64,000 bases of DNA from Deltaproteobacteria bacterium (GTDB lineage: Bacteria; Desulfobacterota; Binatia; UTPRO1): positions 61,448 through 125,447 of the forward strand of contig JADYZW010000030.1 in NCBI GenBank assembly GCA_020852955.1, in the 5' to 3' direction. Position numbers and translations under genes: made by a program. Positions 46,316 to 55,465 of the stretch are shown here, piece by piece. Within the stretch, counting starts at the first letter, position 1. Each line of letters starts with the position of its first letter. The notes under the pieces were generated by a model, which had not been told where the DNA came from, made no database searches, and saw only the letters and a program-made list of their open reading frames with translations.

Positions 46316-48142
46316 TCAATCCAGCTGGTAGAGCGTCCGCCAGTCGACGTCGTCGGCGAGCGGCGGCTGGCGGTCCTTCTCGAGGACGTGGGAGCCGAGG
46401 ACCAGCGTATCCATCTCGGTCCGCATGAAGCAGAGGTATGCGTCCTTCGGCGTGCACACGATCGGCTCGCCGCGGACGTTGAAGCTCGTATTCACGAGCA
46501 CCGGGCAGCCGGTCAGATCGCGAAAGCGCGTGAGCAGCGCGTGGTAGAGCGGGTTGGTCTCGGCGTGCACGGTCTGGATGCGCGCCGAGTAGTCGACGTG
46601 GGTGATCGAGGGTAGCTCCGAGCGCGCGACGTGCAGCTTGTCGATCCCGAAGAGGCGCCGCTCGTCGGCGGTCATCGCGATCCGCCGCTCCCGCCGCACC
46701 GGCGCCACGAGCAGCATGTACGGCGAGTCGTCGTCGAGCTCGAAGTACTCGGCGACGTGCTCGCGCAGCACGCTCGGCGCGAACGGCCGGAAGCTCTCCC
46801 GGAACTTGATCTTCAGGTTCATGACCGATTGCATCTTGCGCGATCGCGGGTCGCCGAGGATGCTGCGCGCGCCGAGCGAGCGCGGCCCGAACTCCATCCG
46901 CCCCTGCAGCCACCCGACGACCTTCTCCCGCGCGAGCGCCTCGGCCGTGCGCGCGAGCACCGCGTCGGTCGGCAGCCGTTCGTAGACCGCGCCCGCCGCG
47001 CGCAGGAACGCCTCGATCTCGTCGTCGGCGAACGCCGGTCCGAGGTACGAGCCCTGCATCGCGTCGCGGCCGTCGCCGTCGCGCTGCCGCGCGTTGCCGA
47101 GCACCTTGTGGTGGACGGCGAGCGCGACCCCGACCGCGCCGCCGGCGTCGCCGGCCGCCGGCTGGATCCAGAGCCCCTCGAACGGGCCCTCGCGCAAGAG
47201 CCGTCCGTTGCCGACGCAGTTCAGCGCGACGCCGCCCGCGAGGCAGAGATTCTTCTGGCCCGTTTCGCGGTGTACGTGCCGCGCCATGCGCAGCATGATC
47301 TCCTCGGTCACGACCTGGACCGACGCGGCGAGATCCATCTCGCGCTGCGTGAGTGCCGACTCGGGCCGGCGCGGCGGTCCGCCGAAGAGCGCGTCGAACG
47401 CGTCGTTCGTCATGGTGAGGCCGTGGAGGTAGTTGAAGAGCTCCATGTTGAGCTTGAACGAGCCGTCGTCCTTCAGCTCGAGCACGTCGGCGAGGATGCG
47501 GTCCACGTACCGCGGCTCGCCGTAGGGTGCGAGCCCCATCACCTTGTACTCGCCGGAGTTCACCTTGAAGCCGGTGTAGTAGGTGAACGCCGAGTAGAGC
47601 ATCCCGAGCGAGTGCGGGTAGTGGAGCTCGGCGAGGATCTCGAGGTCGTGGCCTCGTCCGACCGCGTAGGACGACGTCGCCCACTCGCCGACGCCGTCCA
47701 TCGTCAGCACTGCCGCTTCCGCGAACGGCGACGGGTAGAATGCGCTCGCGGCGTGCGACTCGTGGTGCTCGGCGAAGAGCAGGGTTCCCTCGTACCCGCC
47801 GAGCTCGCGGCGGAGCGCGTCGCCGGTGAAGAGCTTTTCCTTCAGCCACACCGGCATCGCGGTCAGGAACGACCTCAAGCCCTTCGGCGCGACTCCGAGG
47901 TAGCTCTCGAGGATGCGCTCGAACTTCAGGAGCGGCTTATCGTAGAAGCCGACGTAGTCCAGGTCCCGGAGCGTCAGGCCCGCTTCGCGCAGGCAGTACG
48001 CCACCGCGTGCCGGGGGAACGCCTCGTCGTGCTTCTTGCGGGTGAAGCGCTCCTCCTGCGCCGCCGCGACGATCGCGCCATCGCGTACGAGGCAGGCGGC
48101 CGCATCGTGATAGTACGCCGAGAGGCCGAGGATGGTCGGCAT
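46316..48142 (-). CDS. NodU/CmcH-type O-carbamoyltransferase
   Basis: 608-residue enzyme that moves a carbamoyl group from carbamoyl phosphate, via carbamoyl-adenylate, to a sugar hydroxyl. The N-terminal Kae1-like domain (about 1-350) has AYYHDAAACLVRDG, the metal motif EHHESHAASAFYPS and LTMDGVGEWATSS; the C-terminal domain (about 385-590) has VGWLQGRMEFGPRSLGARSIL, the strongest signature of the family. ATG start at 48142. Cytosolic. Together with the adjacent membrane phosphotransferase it suggests carbamoylation of a saccharide precursor before export. Confidence 0.95.
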   Translation of the reverse strand: MPTILGLSAYYHDAAACLVRDGAIVAAAQEERFTRKKHDEAFPRHAVAYCLREAGLTLRDLDYVGFYDKPLLKFERILESYLGVAPKGLRSFLTAMPVWLKEKLFTGDALRRELGGYEGTLLFAEHHESHAASAFYPSPFAEAAVLTMDGVGEWATSSYAVGRGHDLEILAELHYPHSLGMLYSAFTYYTGFKVNSGEYKVMGLAPYGEPRYVDRILADVLELKDDGSFKLNMELFNYLHGLTMTNDAFDALFGGPPRRPESALTQREMDLAASVQVVTEEIMLRMARHVHRETGQKNLCLAGGVALNCVGNGRLLREGPFEGLWIQPAAGDAGGAVGVALAVHHKVLGNARQRDGDGRDAMQGSYLGPAFADDEIEAFLRAAGAVYERLPTDAVLARTAEALAREKVVGWLQGRMEFGPRSLGARSILGDPRSRKMQSVMNLKIKFRESFRPFAPSVLREHVAEYFELDDDSPYMLLVAPVRRERRIAMTADERRLFGIDKLHVARSELPSITHVDYSARIQTVHAETNPLYHALLTRFRDLTGCPVLVNTSFNVRGEPIVCTPKDAYLCFMRTEMDTLVLGSHVLEKDRQPPLADDVDWRTLYQLD

Positions 48143-48255
48143 CGGTCAGGACGTCGCCGCGGGGGGTTCAGAAGACGTCGGGATGGCGCATCCCGGGAGG
48201 GGCTCGAGCTGCCTTCGCGATTCCGCCGCGGCGGTCGCGATCGTCGCGTCTCTCG

Positions 48256-49308
48256 TCAACGGTCGGCCGGTCGGTACGGTGCTGGTGTCATGGCGCGCGC
48301 GAGCGGGACGTGCTCCGCGGCCCAGCCCCGCTGTACGTCCAGCCGCCATTGCTGAAATCGCGCGTTCCAATCGTCGTGCAGCTCGGCCCGCAACCGTTGC
48401 ATCTCGTCCGCCAGCTCGCCGTGGCGACGGCGTACCTCGCGCAGCGCGTGCTCGATTCCCTGCGTCGTGTTGGCCGTGAAGATGGTGCCTCTGCGGAACA
48501 CCGCGGCCATGGCTTCGGAGTCGGACGTCACCAAGGGCAGGCCGGTGGAGGCGGCCTCGTAGGCGCCGCAGAGCATCGTGTGGGGGCGGGTACAGAGCAC
48601 CATGGCCGCGTCCGCTTGCTGGAGGAGCGCGTCGTACGATCGGCGATCGAGAAACCCGGTGAGGTGAATGCGCGGTGACATGCGCGCGCGTGTCCGTGCG
48701 CTCACGCGACTGCTGTCCCCGGTCACGTAGACGTCCAGATCCTCGGGAAGATCGCGGATCGCGAGGAGCTCATCGACCGGTTCGTCTTCGTAGAACGAGA
48801 AGATCGCCGCGACGTTGAAGCGCCCGGATCGGAACGGGAACTTCGTGCCCCGCGCGTCGAGACTCGGCAACGGATCGGGCAGCACGAACGGACGTCCGCC
48901 CCAGCCACGGATGATGTCGGACAGCCCCTCGTTCGTCACGAGCGTCATGAGCGCGTGTCGCATGAGGAACTTGTTGAGCGGCACGAACGGCTTCCACTTT
49001 GGCTCCAGGAACACACCGGTATGCGCATCGACTACGAAGGCGCCGCCGTACGCGCGGTGGTGGAGCCATGCCGTCAGCGCGGCGAAGGGGGGCGGATTGG
49101 AGACGACCGTAACGTCGGGACGAAGCTTCTTCAGCAGGCGCAGCGTCGAGACGAACTGCATGGGATACTTGATGGGCGCGACGATCGGACGCCGGTACGC
49201 CAGGTAGTGCACCGTGTGCAGCGTCTGCTGGAGCCGCTCGGCGAACGACGTACTACGCTGACAGACCGGATCCCAGGTCAGCATCTCCAAGCGACACGGA
49301 TCGCTCAT
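48256..49308 (-). CDS. Glycosyltransferase (GT4/GT-B fold)
   Basis: 350 residues. The N-terminal Rossmann domain includes RPDVTVVSNPPPFAALTAWLHH and FVVDAHTGVFLE; the C-terminal donor domain has AMVLCTRPHTMLCGAYEAASTGLPLVTSD, the usual GT-B sugar-nucleotide region with the conserved acidic residue in GAYEA. The ATG at 49308 is the first ATG but has no ribosome site; the same frame stays sensible upstream (DVIRALSGQGTLATVDAF), so a TTG at 49347, overlapping the preceding gene's tail, could be the true start. Cytosolic, building the repeat unit of the surface polymer. Confidence 0.85.
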   Translation of the reverse strand: MSDPCRLEMLTWDPVCQRSTSFAERLQQTLHTVHYLAYRRPIVAPIKYPMQFVSTLRLLKKLRPDVTVVSNPPPFAALTAWLHHRAYGGAFVVDAHTGVFLEPKWKPFVPLNKFLMRHALMTLVTNEGLSDIIRGWGGRPFVLPDPLPSLDARGTKFPFRSGRFNVAAIFSFYEDEPVDELLAIRDLPEDLDVYVTGDSSRVSARTRARMSPRIHLTGFLDRRSYDALLQQADAAMVLCTRPHTMLCGAYEAASTGLPLVTSDSEAMAAVFRRGTIFTANTTQGIEHALREVRRRHGELADEMQRLRAELHDDWNARFQQWRLDVQRGWAAEHVPLARAMTPAPYRPADR

Positions 49309-49355
49309 GAACGCATCGACGGTAGCAAGCGTCCCTTGGCCCGACAAGGCGCGGA

Positions 49356-50834
49356 TTACGTCGACGCGCCTCTCGGCGTTCCGTCTCGCCGGAGGGCGAT
49401 CGCGGGATCGCCCCATTCGTACATCGTAGCGGCCTCCAAAAGTCCGAGCATGAACCAGAAGAGCGCATTGTATCCGAAGCCGCGCCAGGGCACCCAGTAC
49501 ATCTGCCATGCGAGATTGAGCAGGCCAGCGCCCCAGGCGAGCGCGAATGCGCGCATCTCGGGTGAGGCCGATCTCCGCAAGAGATCTCTGCTCTGGCGAA
49601 GCGCCGCGAGCAGGAGCCATACCCACGCGACACCGCCGAGGACGCCGGTCTCCGCGGCGCGCAGCAGGTATTCGTTGTGGACCGTGTAGAGCCACTGGTC
49701 CATGCCGCCGGGAGGCAGGTACTCCTTGAAAACGTGCGAGTACGCGCCGGGCCCGACGCCGAACACCGGGTGCGCCTCGATGACGTTCATCGCGATCCGC
49801 ATCAATCCCGCGCGCTCGTCGTAGGCGTCGCCGACCGACTCGGAAAGGCGCCGCTGTATCAATGGGGCGAGCGCGAGCACCACGACGACGGCCGCGCAGA
49901 CGATCATCGCCACCGTCCGCGGTCGGATGCGGGTATAGCGCGCGCCGAAGACGAGAATGTACATGAAGCCGATCAGGAAGCCCGCCCACGCTGCGCGCGT
50001 GAATGTGAGCGCCAGGGCGACCAGTCCGAGCACGGTCGCAGCGATCGTCCACGGCCGCCGCCACGACGAGCCCGAGATCAGCTGCACGATCCCGATCAGG
50101 AGAAGCGGCATCATGTAGCTCGCGAATCCCGCCGGATTGGCGCTGACCGTGCCGCCGGGGCGCGGGAGTTCTTCGCTGAGGTTCCAGGTGTCGCCGGTGA
50201 CGTTGAACCCCATGTTCAGCGCCGACTGGATGAAGTACACGACCGCCTGTGTGATCAGGGTGGCCAGCAGCAAGGTTACCATACGCCGCACGTCCGCCTC
50301 GTTGCGCACGACGTTCATCGCTGCGACATAAACGAGAACGAGCTGCGTCTGGAACAGGACGAAGTCGAGGCCTGCGAAGTGCTCGCTGGTGAAGAGCAGC
50401 GACAGTGCCGACATCGCGAGCATCAAGACGATCGGTCGGTGTAGATGTCCCCGCCACCGGATCGATCGACCTTGGTAGTGGAGAATCAGGAGCACCAGCA
50501 GAGCGAGCAATCCGGTTCCGTAAATCTGGATGCCCGAGCTGTCGGCGCGGCCGTATCCCGGACGGATCGCGACCTCGGCCTGAATGGTCAGGACCATCGC
50601 CACGACCACGTTCGACAGGCTGCGAAGAACGGTCATGCCGAAGATGCCGGCGATCGCGATCAGGCTGATGCCGATGATCCAGCGCAAGTCCCAGCTCTGG
50701 AGCATCAGAACGGCGAGTCCGACGGCTGCACCGAGTGCCGGTGCGAGAAGGCGTGAGCTTGCAAAGCTTCGCGACGCCGGATGCCAGGCTCGGAGACCAG
50801 CCACTCGAGGATTGGTCGATTCCGTGGTCACCAT
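49356..50834 (-). CDS. O-antigen ligase / Wzy-like polymerase
   Basis: 492-residue membrane protein with about 12 helices. The Wzy_C region contains the large periplasmic loop with ERAGLMRIAMNVIEAHPVFGVGPGAYSHVF and the conserved VHNEYLLRAAETGVLGGVAWVWLL; the Arg in TFTRAAWAGFLIG is also typical. It polymerises or ligates lipid-linked glycans on the periplasmic side. ATG at 50834; first gene of its minus-strand block. It ends 47 bases before the ATG used for the next glycosyltransferase. Confidence 0.9.
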   Translation of the reverse strand: MVTTESTNPRVAGLRAWHPASRSFASSRLLAPALGAAVGLAVLMLQSWDLRWIIGISLIAIAGIFGMTVLRSLSNVVVAMVLTIQAEVAIRPGYGRADSSGIQIYGTGLLALLVLLILHYQGRSIRWRGHLHRPIVLMLAMSALSLLFTSEHFAGLDFVLFQTQLVLVYVAAMNVVRNEADVRRMVTLLLATLITQAVVYFIQSALNMGFNVTGDTWNLSEELPRPGGTVSANPAGFASYMMPLLLIGIVQLISGSSWRRPWTIAATVLGLVALALTFTRAAWAGFLIGFMYILVFGARYTRIRPRTVAMIVCAAVVVVLALAPLIQRRLSESVGDAYDERAGLMRIAMNVIEAHPVFGVGPGAYSHVFKEYLPPGGMDQWLYTVHNEYLLRAAETGVLGGVAWVWLLLAALRQSRDLLRRSASPEMRAFALAWGAGLLNLAWQMYWVPWRGFGYNALFWFMLGLLEAATMYEWGDPAIALRRDGTPRGAST

Positions 50835-51204
50835 AGACCCATGGCAAGGAAGCAGGTCATTCGCGCCAAGGCATGATCGAGAGCCGCCCGGGCGTCGTCA
50901 AGTTCGCATCGTCGAGCGGCATATCGGTGGCAAACGACGCAAAGGGGCACACCGTGTGCATCATCGCTCGTGTCGGGAGCATCGTCGCCACTTCTCAGAG
51001 CCGAACCGAGCTGTTACGGCACGCGGATTGCTATGCGGATGACCTGTGATGGAGAGACCGCGCTACGGAGCCGCTCTGCCGCCTGTTCCGCGCGTGGTCG
51101 AGGAGGCGTGAAACCGGCGCTCGTGGACACGAACCGCGGATGCTCGTACCGAAGGCGCGTACGATAGCCGATACCCCAGTAGCTGCAGTAGTTACGGAGC
51201 CACC
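50835..51204. other. 370-bp divergent intergenic region between Wzy-like and beta-helix genes
   Basis: Contains no gene I can support; short frames are Arg/Ser-rich. The plus side carries a near-consensus sigma-54 promoter at 51017-51032 about 170 bases before the beta-helix ATG, leaving a long leader. No comparable -24/-12 element was found on the minus side for the Wzy-like gene. Confidence 0.6.
51017..51032 (+). promoter_or_regulatory. Sigma-54 (-24/-12) promoter for the beta-helix gene
   Basis: CGGCACG-cgga-TTGCT matches the RpoN consensus TGGCACG-N4-TTGCW at every fixed base except the first, with the exact 10-base gap between the invariant GG and GC. Predicted transcription start is near 51043, giving a leader of about 160 bases. 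Such promoters need a bacterial enhancer-binding protein, none of which is encoded in this window. Confidence 0.65.
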
Positions 51205-52893
51205 ATGAATCGAACCTCCCCCCTTGTTCCGGGCCGCCGCGCCAGCGCAGCCCATATCGTGCCCATGGTGCTCGCTGCCGCGTTGACGGTGATCCTGGCA
51301 CGAGGCGCCGGTGCGGCGACCTACTACGTGTCGACGAGCGGCAGCGACACGAGCACCGGTGCGCAGAATTCGCCGTGGCGTACGATCGGCAAGGCTGCGG
51401 CAACCATGGTTTCCGGTGACACGGCCATCATCCGTGGCGGCACCTACGCCGAGAAGGTGACGATCACGAAGAGCGGGACCGCCTCGGCCCCCATCAGGTT
51501 CCAGGCTGCCGCGGGTGAGACGCCAGTCATCGACGGCGCGAGCGTGGCGACAGGGGTGTACGGGTCCCTCTGGGCGTTCGACGGCGTGTCGCACGTCAAG
51601 CTCGACGGCCTCACGATCAAGAACTCGAAAGGGTACTGCGTGAGCCTCTCCGGGAACACGACGCGTGTCGAGGTCGGCAACCTGGATATTTCGAATTGTG
51701 CGGCGGCGGGAGCGATCTGGGTGGAAGGCTCGACCGTTCCTTCGTACACGACCATTCGTGACAACAAAGTGCACGACAACCCGCACGGCGGCATCGTCCT
51801 GTGGAACTCTCCCGGAGGCTATTACCTCGTCGAACGGAATCGCGTTTGGAAGAACGCTGGCTCCGGCAACTTCGACGGCATCCAGGTTGGCGGTGAGGCG
51901 GCCGGCCTCCACCATGTCGTCGTACGCAACAATGTCGCGTACGACAACGGCACGGCGACCGTCGGCGCCGACCAGATCGATATGGGCGGACACGCCGCCG
52001 TGCACCACTACCTGATGGAAGGCAACGACGTGTGGGGCGTGGGGGGGCACATCAAGATCCACGGTGAGCCGGCGCGATACACGATCGCACGCTTCAATCG
52101 AGCGACCGGATTCGGCTTCAATCAGTACAACCGCCCGAATGCGGCGGCCATATACAACAACACCGTCTACAACGCCGGACACGCCGTACTGTTCTACACC
52201 GACTACGTCGACTCCGGTTTCGGTTCGAGTTTTGGCGGCATGGAGCTGCGTAACAACCTCTTCGTCGGTTCGACGGACTATACCCTGGTGGTCGCCGCGA
52301 CGTCCGGGGGTAAGATCGACGTGCGGTACTCGTCGTTGAAGCTGGACGGCAACATGTATCGCTTCGGCAACAGGGGCATCGCGTGGGTTCCGCGATCGTT
52401 CAATTGCGGACTTGCCGGCAGCGAAGGCGACGCGGAGTTCGCCGCCTTCCAAGCCGCGAACTCGCCCGACGTCCAGGAGCCGCGCGGCAAGCGAACCACT
52501 GCTGCGGCGACGGCGATCTTCGCGAACCCCTCGAGTCGCAATTACGAGCTGATTGCGGGAAGCCCGGCGGTCGATGCGGGGGTCGAGCTGACGACGACGC
52601 GGGCGAGCGGCGATCAAACGACGACGGTTCCGGTGGTGCGTGCGTCGTTCTTCCAGGACGGGTACGGAGGTCTCGTCGCTCCCGATCAGATCAAGGTAGG
52701 CGCCAATCCCCCTGTCGGGATCGTGTCGGTGGACGACGCGAACAACAGGATCGTCGTGGCACAGCCGATCTCGTTCCCGTCCGGTGCTCCGGTGAATCTC
52801 CCGTACAGTGGCGCCGCTCCCGACGCGGGTGCCTACGAGTTCGCCGCCGGAATCTCGGCGCCGAGCCTCCTCAGCGTCGATCCGGTGCCTTGA
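51205..52893 (+). CDS. Secreted right-handed parallel beta-helix protein
   Basis: 562 residues. Signal peptide (AAHIVPMVLAAALTVILARGAGA), then the start motif ATYYVSTSGSDTSTGAQNSPWRTIGKA, common to DUF1565/pectate-lyase-like helices. Repeated coils follow with N-rich turns (RDNKVHDNPHGGIVLWNS, ERNRVWKNAGSG, VRNNVAYDNG, FNRATGFGFNQYNR). Pectate lyase, alginate epimerase (AlgG) and related polysaccharide-active proteins share this fold; I see no motif that fixes the activity. In alginate-type systems such a protein sits beside MBOAT/SGNH acetylation genes, exactly as here. It is the only plus-strand gene among the polysaccharide genes and has its own sigma-54 promoter. Confidence 0.88.
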   Translation: MNRTSPLVPGRRASAAHIVPMVLAAALTVILARGAGAATYYVSTSGSDTSTGAQNSPWRTIGKAAATMVSGDTAIIRGGTYAEKVTITKSGTASAPIRFQAAAGETPVIDGASVATGVYGSLWAFDGVSHVKLDGLTIKNSKGYCVSLSGNTTRVEVGNLDISNCAAAGAIWVEGSTVPSYTTIRDNKVHDNPHGGIVLWNSPGGYYLVERNRVWKNAGSGNFDGIQVGGEAAGLHHVVVRNNVAYDNGTATVGADQIDMGGHAAVHHYLMEGNDVWGVGGHIKIHGEPARYTIARFNRATGFGFNQYNRPNAAAIYNNTVYNAGHAVLFYTDYVDSGFGSSFGGMELRNNLFVGSTDYTLVVAATSGGKIDVRYSSLKLDGNMYRFGNRGIAWVPRSFNCGLAGSEGDAEFAAFQAANSPDVQEPRGKRTTAAATAIFANPSSRNYELIAGSPAVDAGVELTTTRASGDQTTTVPVVRASFFQDGYGGLVAPDQIKVGANPPVGIVSVDDANNRIVVAQPISFPSGAPVNLPYSGAAPDAGAYEFAAGISAPSLLSVDPVP

Positions 52894-52905
52894 CGCGCGT
52901 GGCCA

Positions 52906-54372
52906 TCAGAATTGGAAGTAGATGAACGGTTGCGTCGCGGTCGGGACGAACAAGAACAACGTCAGCACCCAACCGACGACGAGCAGCGCCGCCGCCGTCG
53001 GATACAGGCCGAGGCGAACCCACCAACCGGTCACCTCGTCCCGCCCGAGTCGAGCGCCGAAGATCCGGAGCAGGCGTGCGAGCGCGGGCTTCGACGCTCC
53101 GTCGTGGGCGCCATCGAATGCCGCGCCGAGGGCGTGGGCTGCTGCCATGAGCGCGAGACACCAACCCAGCGCCGGCGGCAGCCAGATGGTTCCCGGATGC
53201 GGAACGAAACACCGCTTCAGCATCAGAAACGTCACGGCGAACGTGGGCGCACGGAACGGTATCCAGCAGAGTACGACGAAGAGCAGCGTCAGGGCGGTTG
53301 CGAGCGGTGTCCAGATCGCGAACCGCCCGTCGGTGAGCTCTCGCCACGCCCGATGCACGGCGAGCGCCGCGCCGTGCACGGCGCCCCAGGCGACGAAGTT
53401 CCAGCTCGCACCGTGCCACAGGCCCCCGAGCGTCATCGTGAGCATCAAGTTGACGTACGTGCGCGTCGTTCCGCGGCGGTTGCCGCCCATTGGAACGTAC
53501 AGGTAGTCCCGCAGCCACGTGCTCAGCGTGATGTGCCAGCGGCGCCAGAAATCGGCGATGTTCGCGCTGAGGTACGGGAGGTGGAAATTCCTGGGGAGAT
53601 CGTACCCGATCATCTTGGCCGTACCGATGGCCATGTCGGAGTACCCGGAGAAGTCGCAGTAGATCTGCGCGCTGTAGGCGACCACGCCTACCCATATGGT
53701 CGTACTCGCGTATGGCGACGGATCGGCGAAGATCGGGTCGGCGATCATCGCCAGGCGGTCGGCGATCAGCCATTTCTTCGTGAGGCCGAGCAGGAAGATG
53801 CTCGCACCTGTCGCCAGCCGCGATCGCGTCGGTCCGATGTGGCGATTCATCTGGGGCAGAAACACCGAGGCCCGCACGATCGGTCCGGCGATCAGCTCCG
53901 GGAAGAACGTAGCGAACATCGCGTAGTCGAGCAGTGAGCGACAGGGTCGGAGCTCTCCGCGGTACACGTCGATCGCGTAGCTCATCGTCTTGAACGTGTA
54001 GAAGCTGACGCCCGCCGGCAGGATGATGGAGAGCAAGGGCAGATCGGCGGTGGGGACTAGGGCGTTCGTCGTAGCGATGAAGAAGTTCGCGTACTTGAAC
54101 CAGCCCAGTATGCCGATGCTCGTGACGATGCTGAACCACAGCCAATGCCTGCGCATCGTCGGATCGGTCGTCGCCTCGATGCGCACGGCGGCGACGTGGC
54201 CCGCGGCTGCGACGACGAACAGAAGCACCGGGTAGCGGTAGTCCCATGCCGCGTAGAAGAGGCAGGACGCGACGGTGAGGATCCCCTTCCGCGCCCGATC
54301 CGTCGGTGCCACGCGGAGCAAGACGAGCAGGAGCGTGAAGAACCCGAAGAACCGCGGGTCAGAGAAGAGCAT
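52906..54372 (-). CDS. MBOAT-family O-acyltransferase (AlgI-like)
   Basis: 488-residue multi-helix membrane protein that moves an acyl group, normally acetyl, across the inner membrane for polysaccharide O-acylation. AlgI-like motifs: LFSDPRFFGFFTLLLV at the start, ANIADFWRRWHITLSTWLRDYL and the catalytic His320 in LGGLWHGASWNFVAWG, almost the same position as AlgI His322. The ATG at 54372 lies 14 bases inside the end of the SGNH gene, so the pair is coupled. Last gene of a minus-strand operon; it converges on the beta-helix gene with only 12 bases between stops. Confidence 0.94.
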   Translation of the reverse strand: MLFSDPRFFGFFTLLLVLLRVAPTDRARKGILTVASCLFYAAWDYRYPVLLFVVAAAGHVAAVRIEATTDPTMRRHWLWFSIVTSIGILGWFKYANFFIATTNALVPTADLPLLSIILPAGVSFYTFKTMSYAIDVYRGELRPCRSLLDYAMFATFFPELIAGPIVRASVFLPQMNRHIGPTRSRLATGASIFLLGLTKKWLIADRLAMIADPIFADPSPYASTTIWVGVVAYSAQIYCDFSGYSDMAIGTAKMIGYDLPRNFHLPYLSANIADFWRRWHITLSTWLRDYLYVPMGGNRRGTTRTYVNLMLTMTLGGLWHGASWNFVAWGAVHGAALAVHRAWRELTDGRFAIWTPLATALTLLFVVLCWIPFRAPTFAVTFLMLKRCFVPHPGTIWLPPALGWCLALMAAAHALGAAFDGAHDGASKPALARLLRIFGARLGRDEVTGWWVRLGLYPTAAALLVVGWVLTLFLFVPTATQPFIYFQF

Positions 54373-55465
54373 CGGTATGGAGGCGGCGCAGCTCGCGCGC
54401 CAGGAGATCGGCGGCCACCTTGTGGCCGAGTGGATTCATGTGGCCGACGTTGAAGCCGCTGTTCGGGAAGCCGTAGGGTGACGTGTGCTCGGCTGCGAAG
54501 CGGTCGTACTCCGACCGTAGGCTCAGGCAGGACCACCCATGAAATCGGCAAGCCGTTCGGAATGCCTCTTCGACGGAGGTTCGTCGCATGGGCACGAACG
54601 GATCGAACGGAGGAAGCAGCAGAAACGTGACGCGGTCGCGATATGCCGTCGCGACGGCGCCCAACTGGGCGGCAACGTCGACGTCGGCGTAGCTGCACGG
54701 CTCCCCGTCGGCCGGCCGCGGACCCGCCGCAGAGAAGAGCGGAGGTGCGGTGTCGAAAGCGCGGGCGAATTGTTGCAGGCGAATGATGCCGTAGTTCAGC
54801 AGTGCGGATCGTTGTCGCGCGCTCCACACGAAGCGCGCGATGGCGGACTGCGCCTTCGGGGGTGCCGGATTCGCCACCAATCGGCCGTGCTCGAACGAGA
54901 AGTGCGCTTTGTCCGCGCGCCATGCGTCGCCGGTCAGATCCTCTTCGTTCAGCTGAACCACGACCCACCGCGGATTGAAACGGCGGACGTTGCGTTCGAC
55001 GTCCGCGACGTAGTCGGCGGGCGACGCGCCGGAGCGGCCCGCGTTCACGACCGGCGCCTCGATCGCAGAAGCGCGGAGCTCGCTCTCCAAGCAACGAGTA
55101 TAGGTGTCCTCGTCGCTCACTTGGTACGCCTCGGTAAACGAGTCGCCGAGTACGAGGATCGGCTTACGGGCGGGATCGACGGGCGCCGCGGCCCGCACAC
55201 CGTTCGCAGTCCAGCGGCTCACGCCGTTTCCCTCGAGGCGGTACCGAGCCGTTGTGCCGGGCTTCACGATGCAGCCGAACTCCGGGTCGATCTCCCACGG
55301 CACGTAGTAGATCTGTCGCACGACGATCTCGGCGCTTATCGAGGCGAGCATGGCTCCTGCGAGCGCCGCCGCCGCCCGGCGCTTCCAGGGCAGCGGCGCG
55401 GGATGTTCGGTGCGCTCGGGATCGATCGTCCGGTCGGACGACGCCGATCGCGAGGCGGCTGTCAC
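54359..55465 (-). CDS. SGNH/GDSL-type acyltransferase partner of the MBOAT protein
   Basis: 368 residues, one N-terminal membrane helix (about 28-46) and a periplasmic SGNH domain. The nucleophile Ser109 is in ILVLGDSFTEAYQ; block III-like Asn is in VVVQLNEED; the C-terminal block reads NVGHMNPLGHK, so the usual Asp of the DxxH pair is Asn. Function by analogy with AlgJ/AlgX or PatB: accepts acyl groups from the MBOAT protein and places them on the glycan. The GTG at 55465 overlaps the flippase TGA as GTGA; the longer upstream frame is a shadow of the flippase gene. Confidence 0.82.
   Translation of the reverse strand: MTAASRSASSDRTIDPERTEHPAPLPWKRRAAAALAGAMLASISAEIVVRQIYYVPWEIDPEFGCIVKPGTTARYRLEGNGVSRWTANGVRAAAPVDPARKPILVLGDSFTEAYQVSDEDTYTRCLESELRASAIEAPVVNAGRSGASPADYVADVERNVRRFNPRWVVVQLNEEDLTGDAWRADKAHFSFEHGRLVANPAPPKAQSAIARFVWSARQRSALLNYGIIRLQQFARAFDTAPPLFSAAGPRPADGEPCSYADVDVAAQLGAVATAYRDRVTFLLLPPFDPFVPMRRTSVEEAFRTACRFHGWSCLSLRSEYDRFAAEHTSPYGFPNSGFNVGHMNPLGHKVAADLLARELRRLHTDALL

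Noticed and set aside
50835..51000. Second sigma-54 promoter facing the Wzy-like gene
   Set aside because: Best minus-strand match has a GG-to-GC gap two bases too long; spacing is critical for RpoN.
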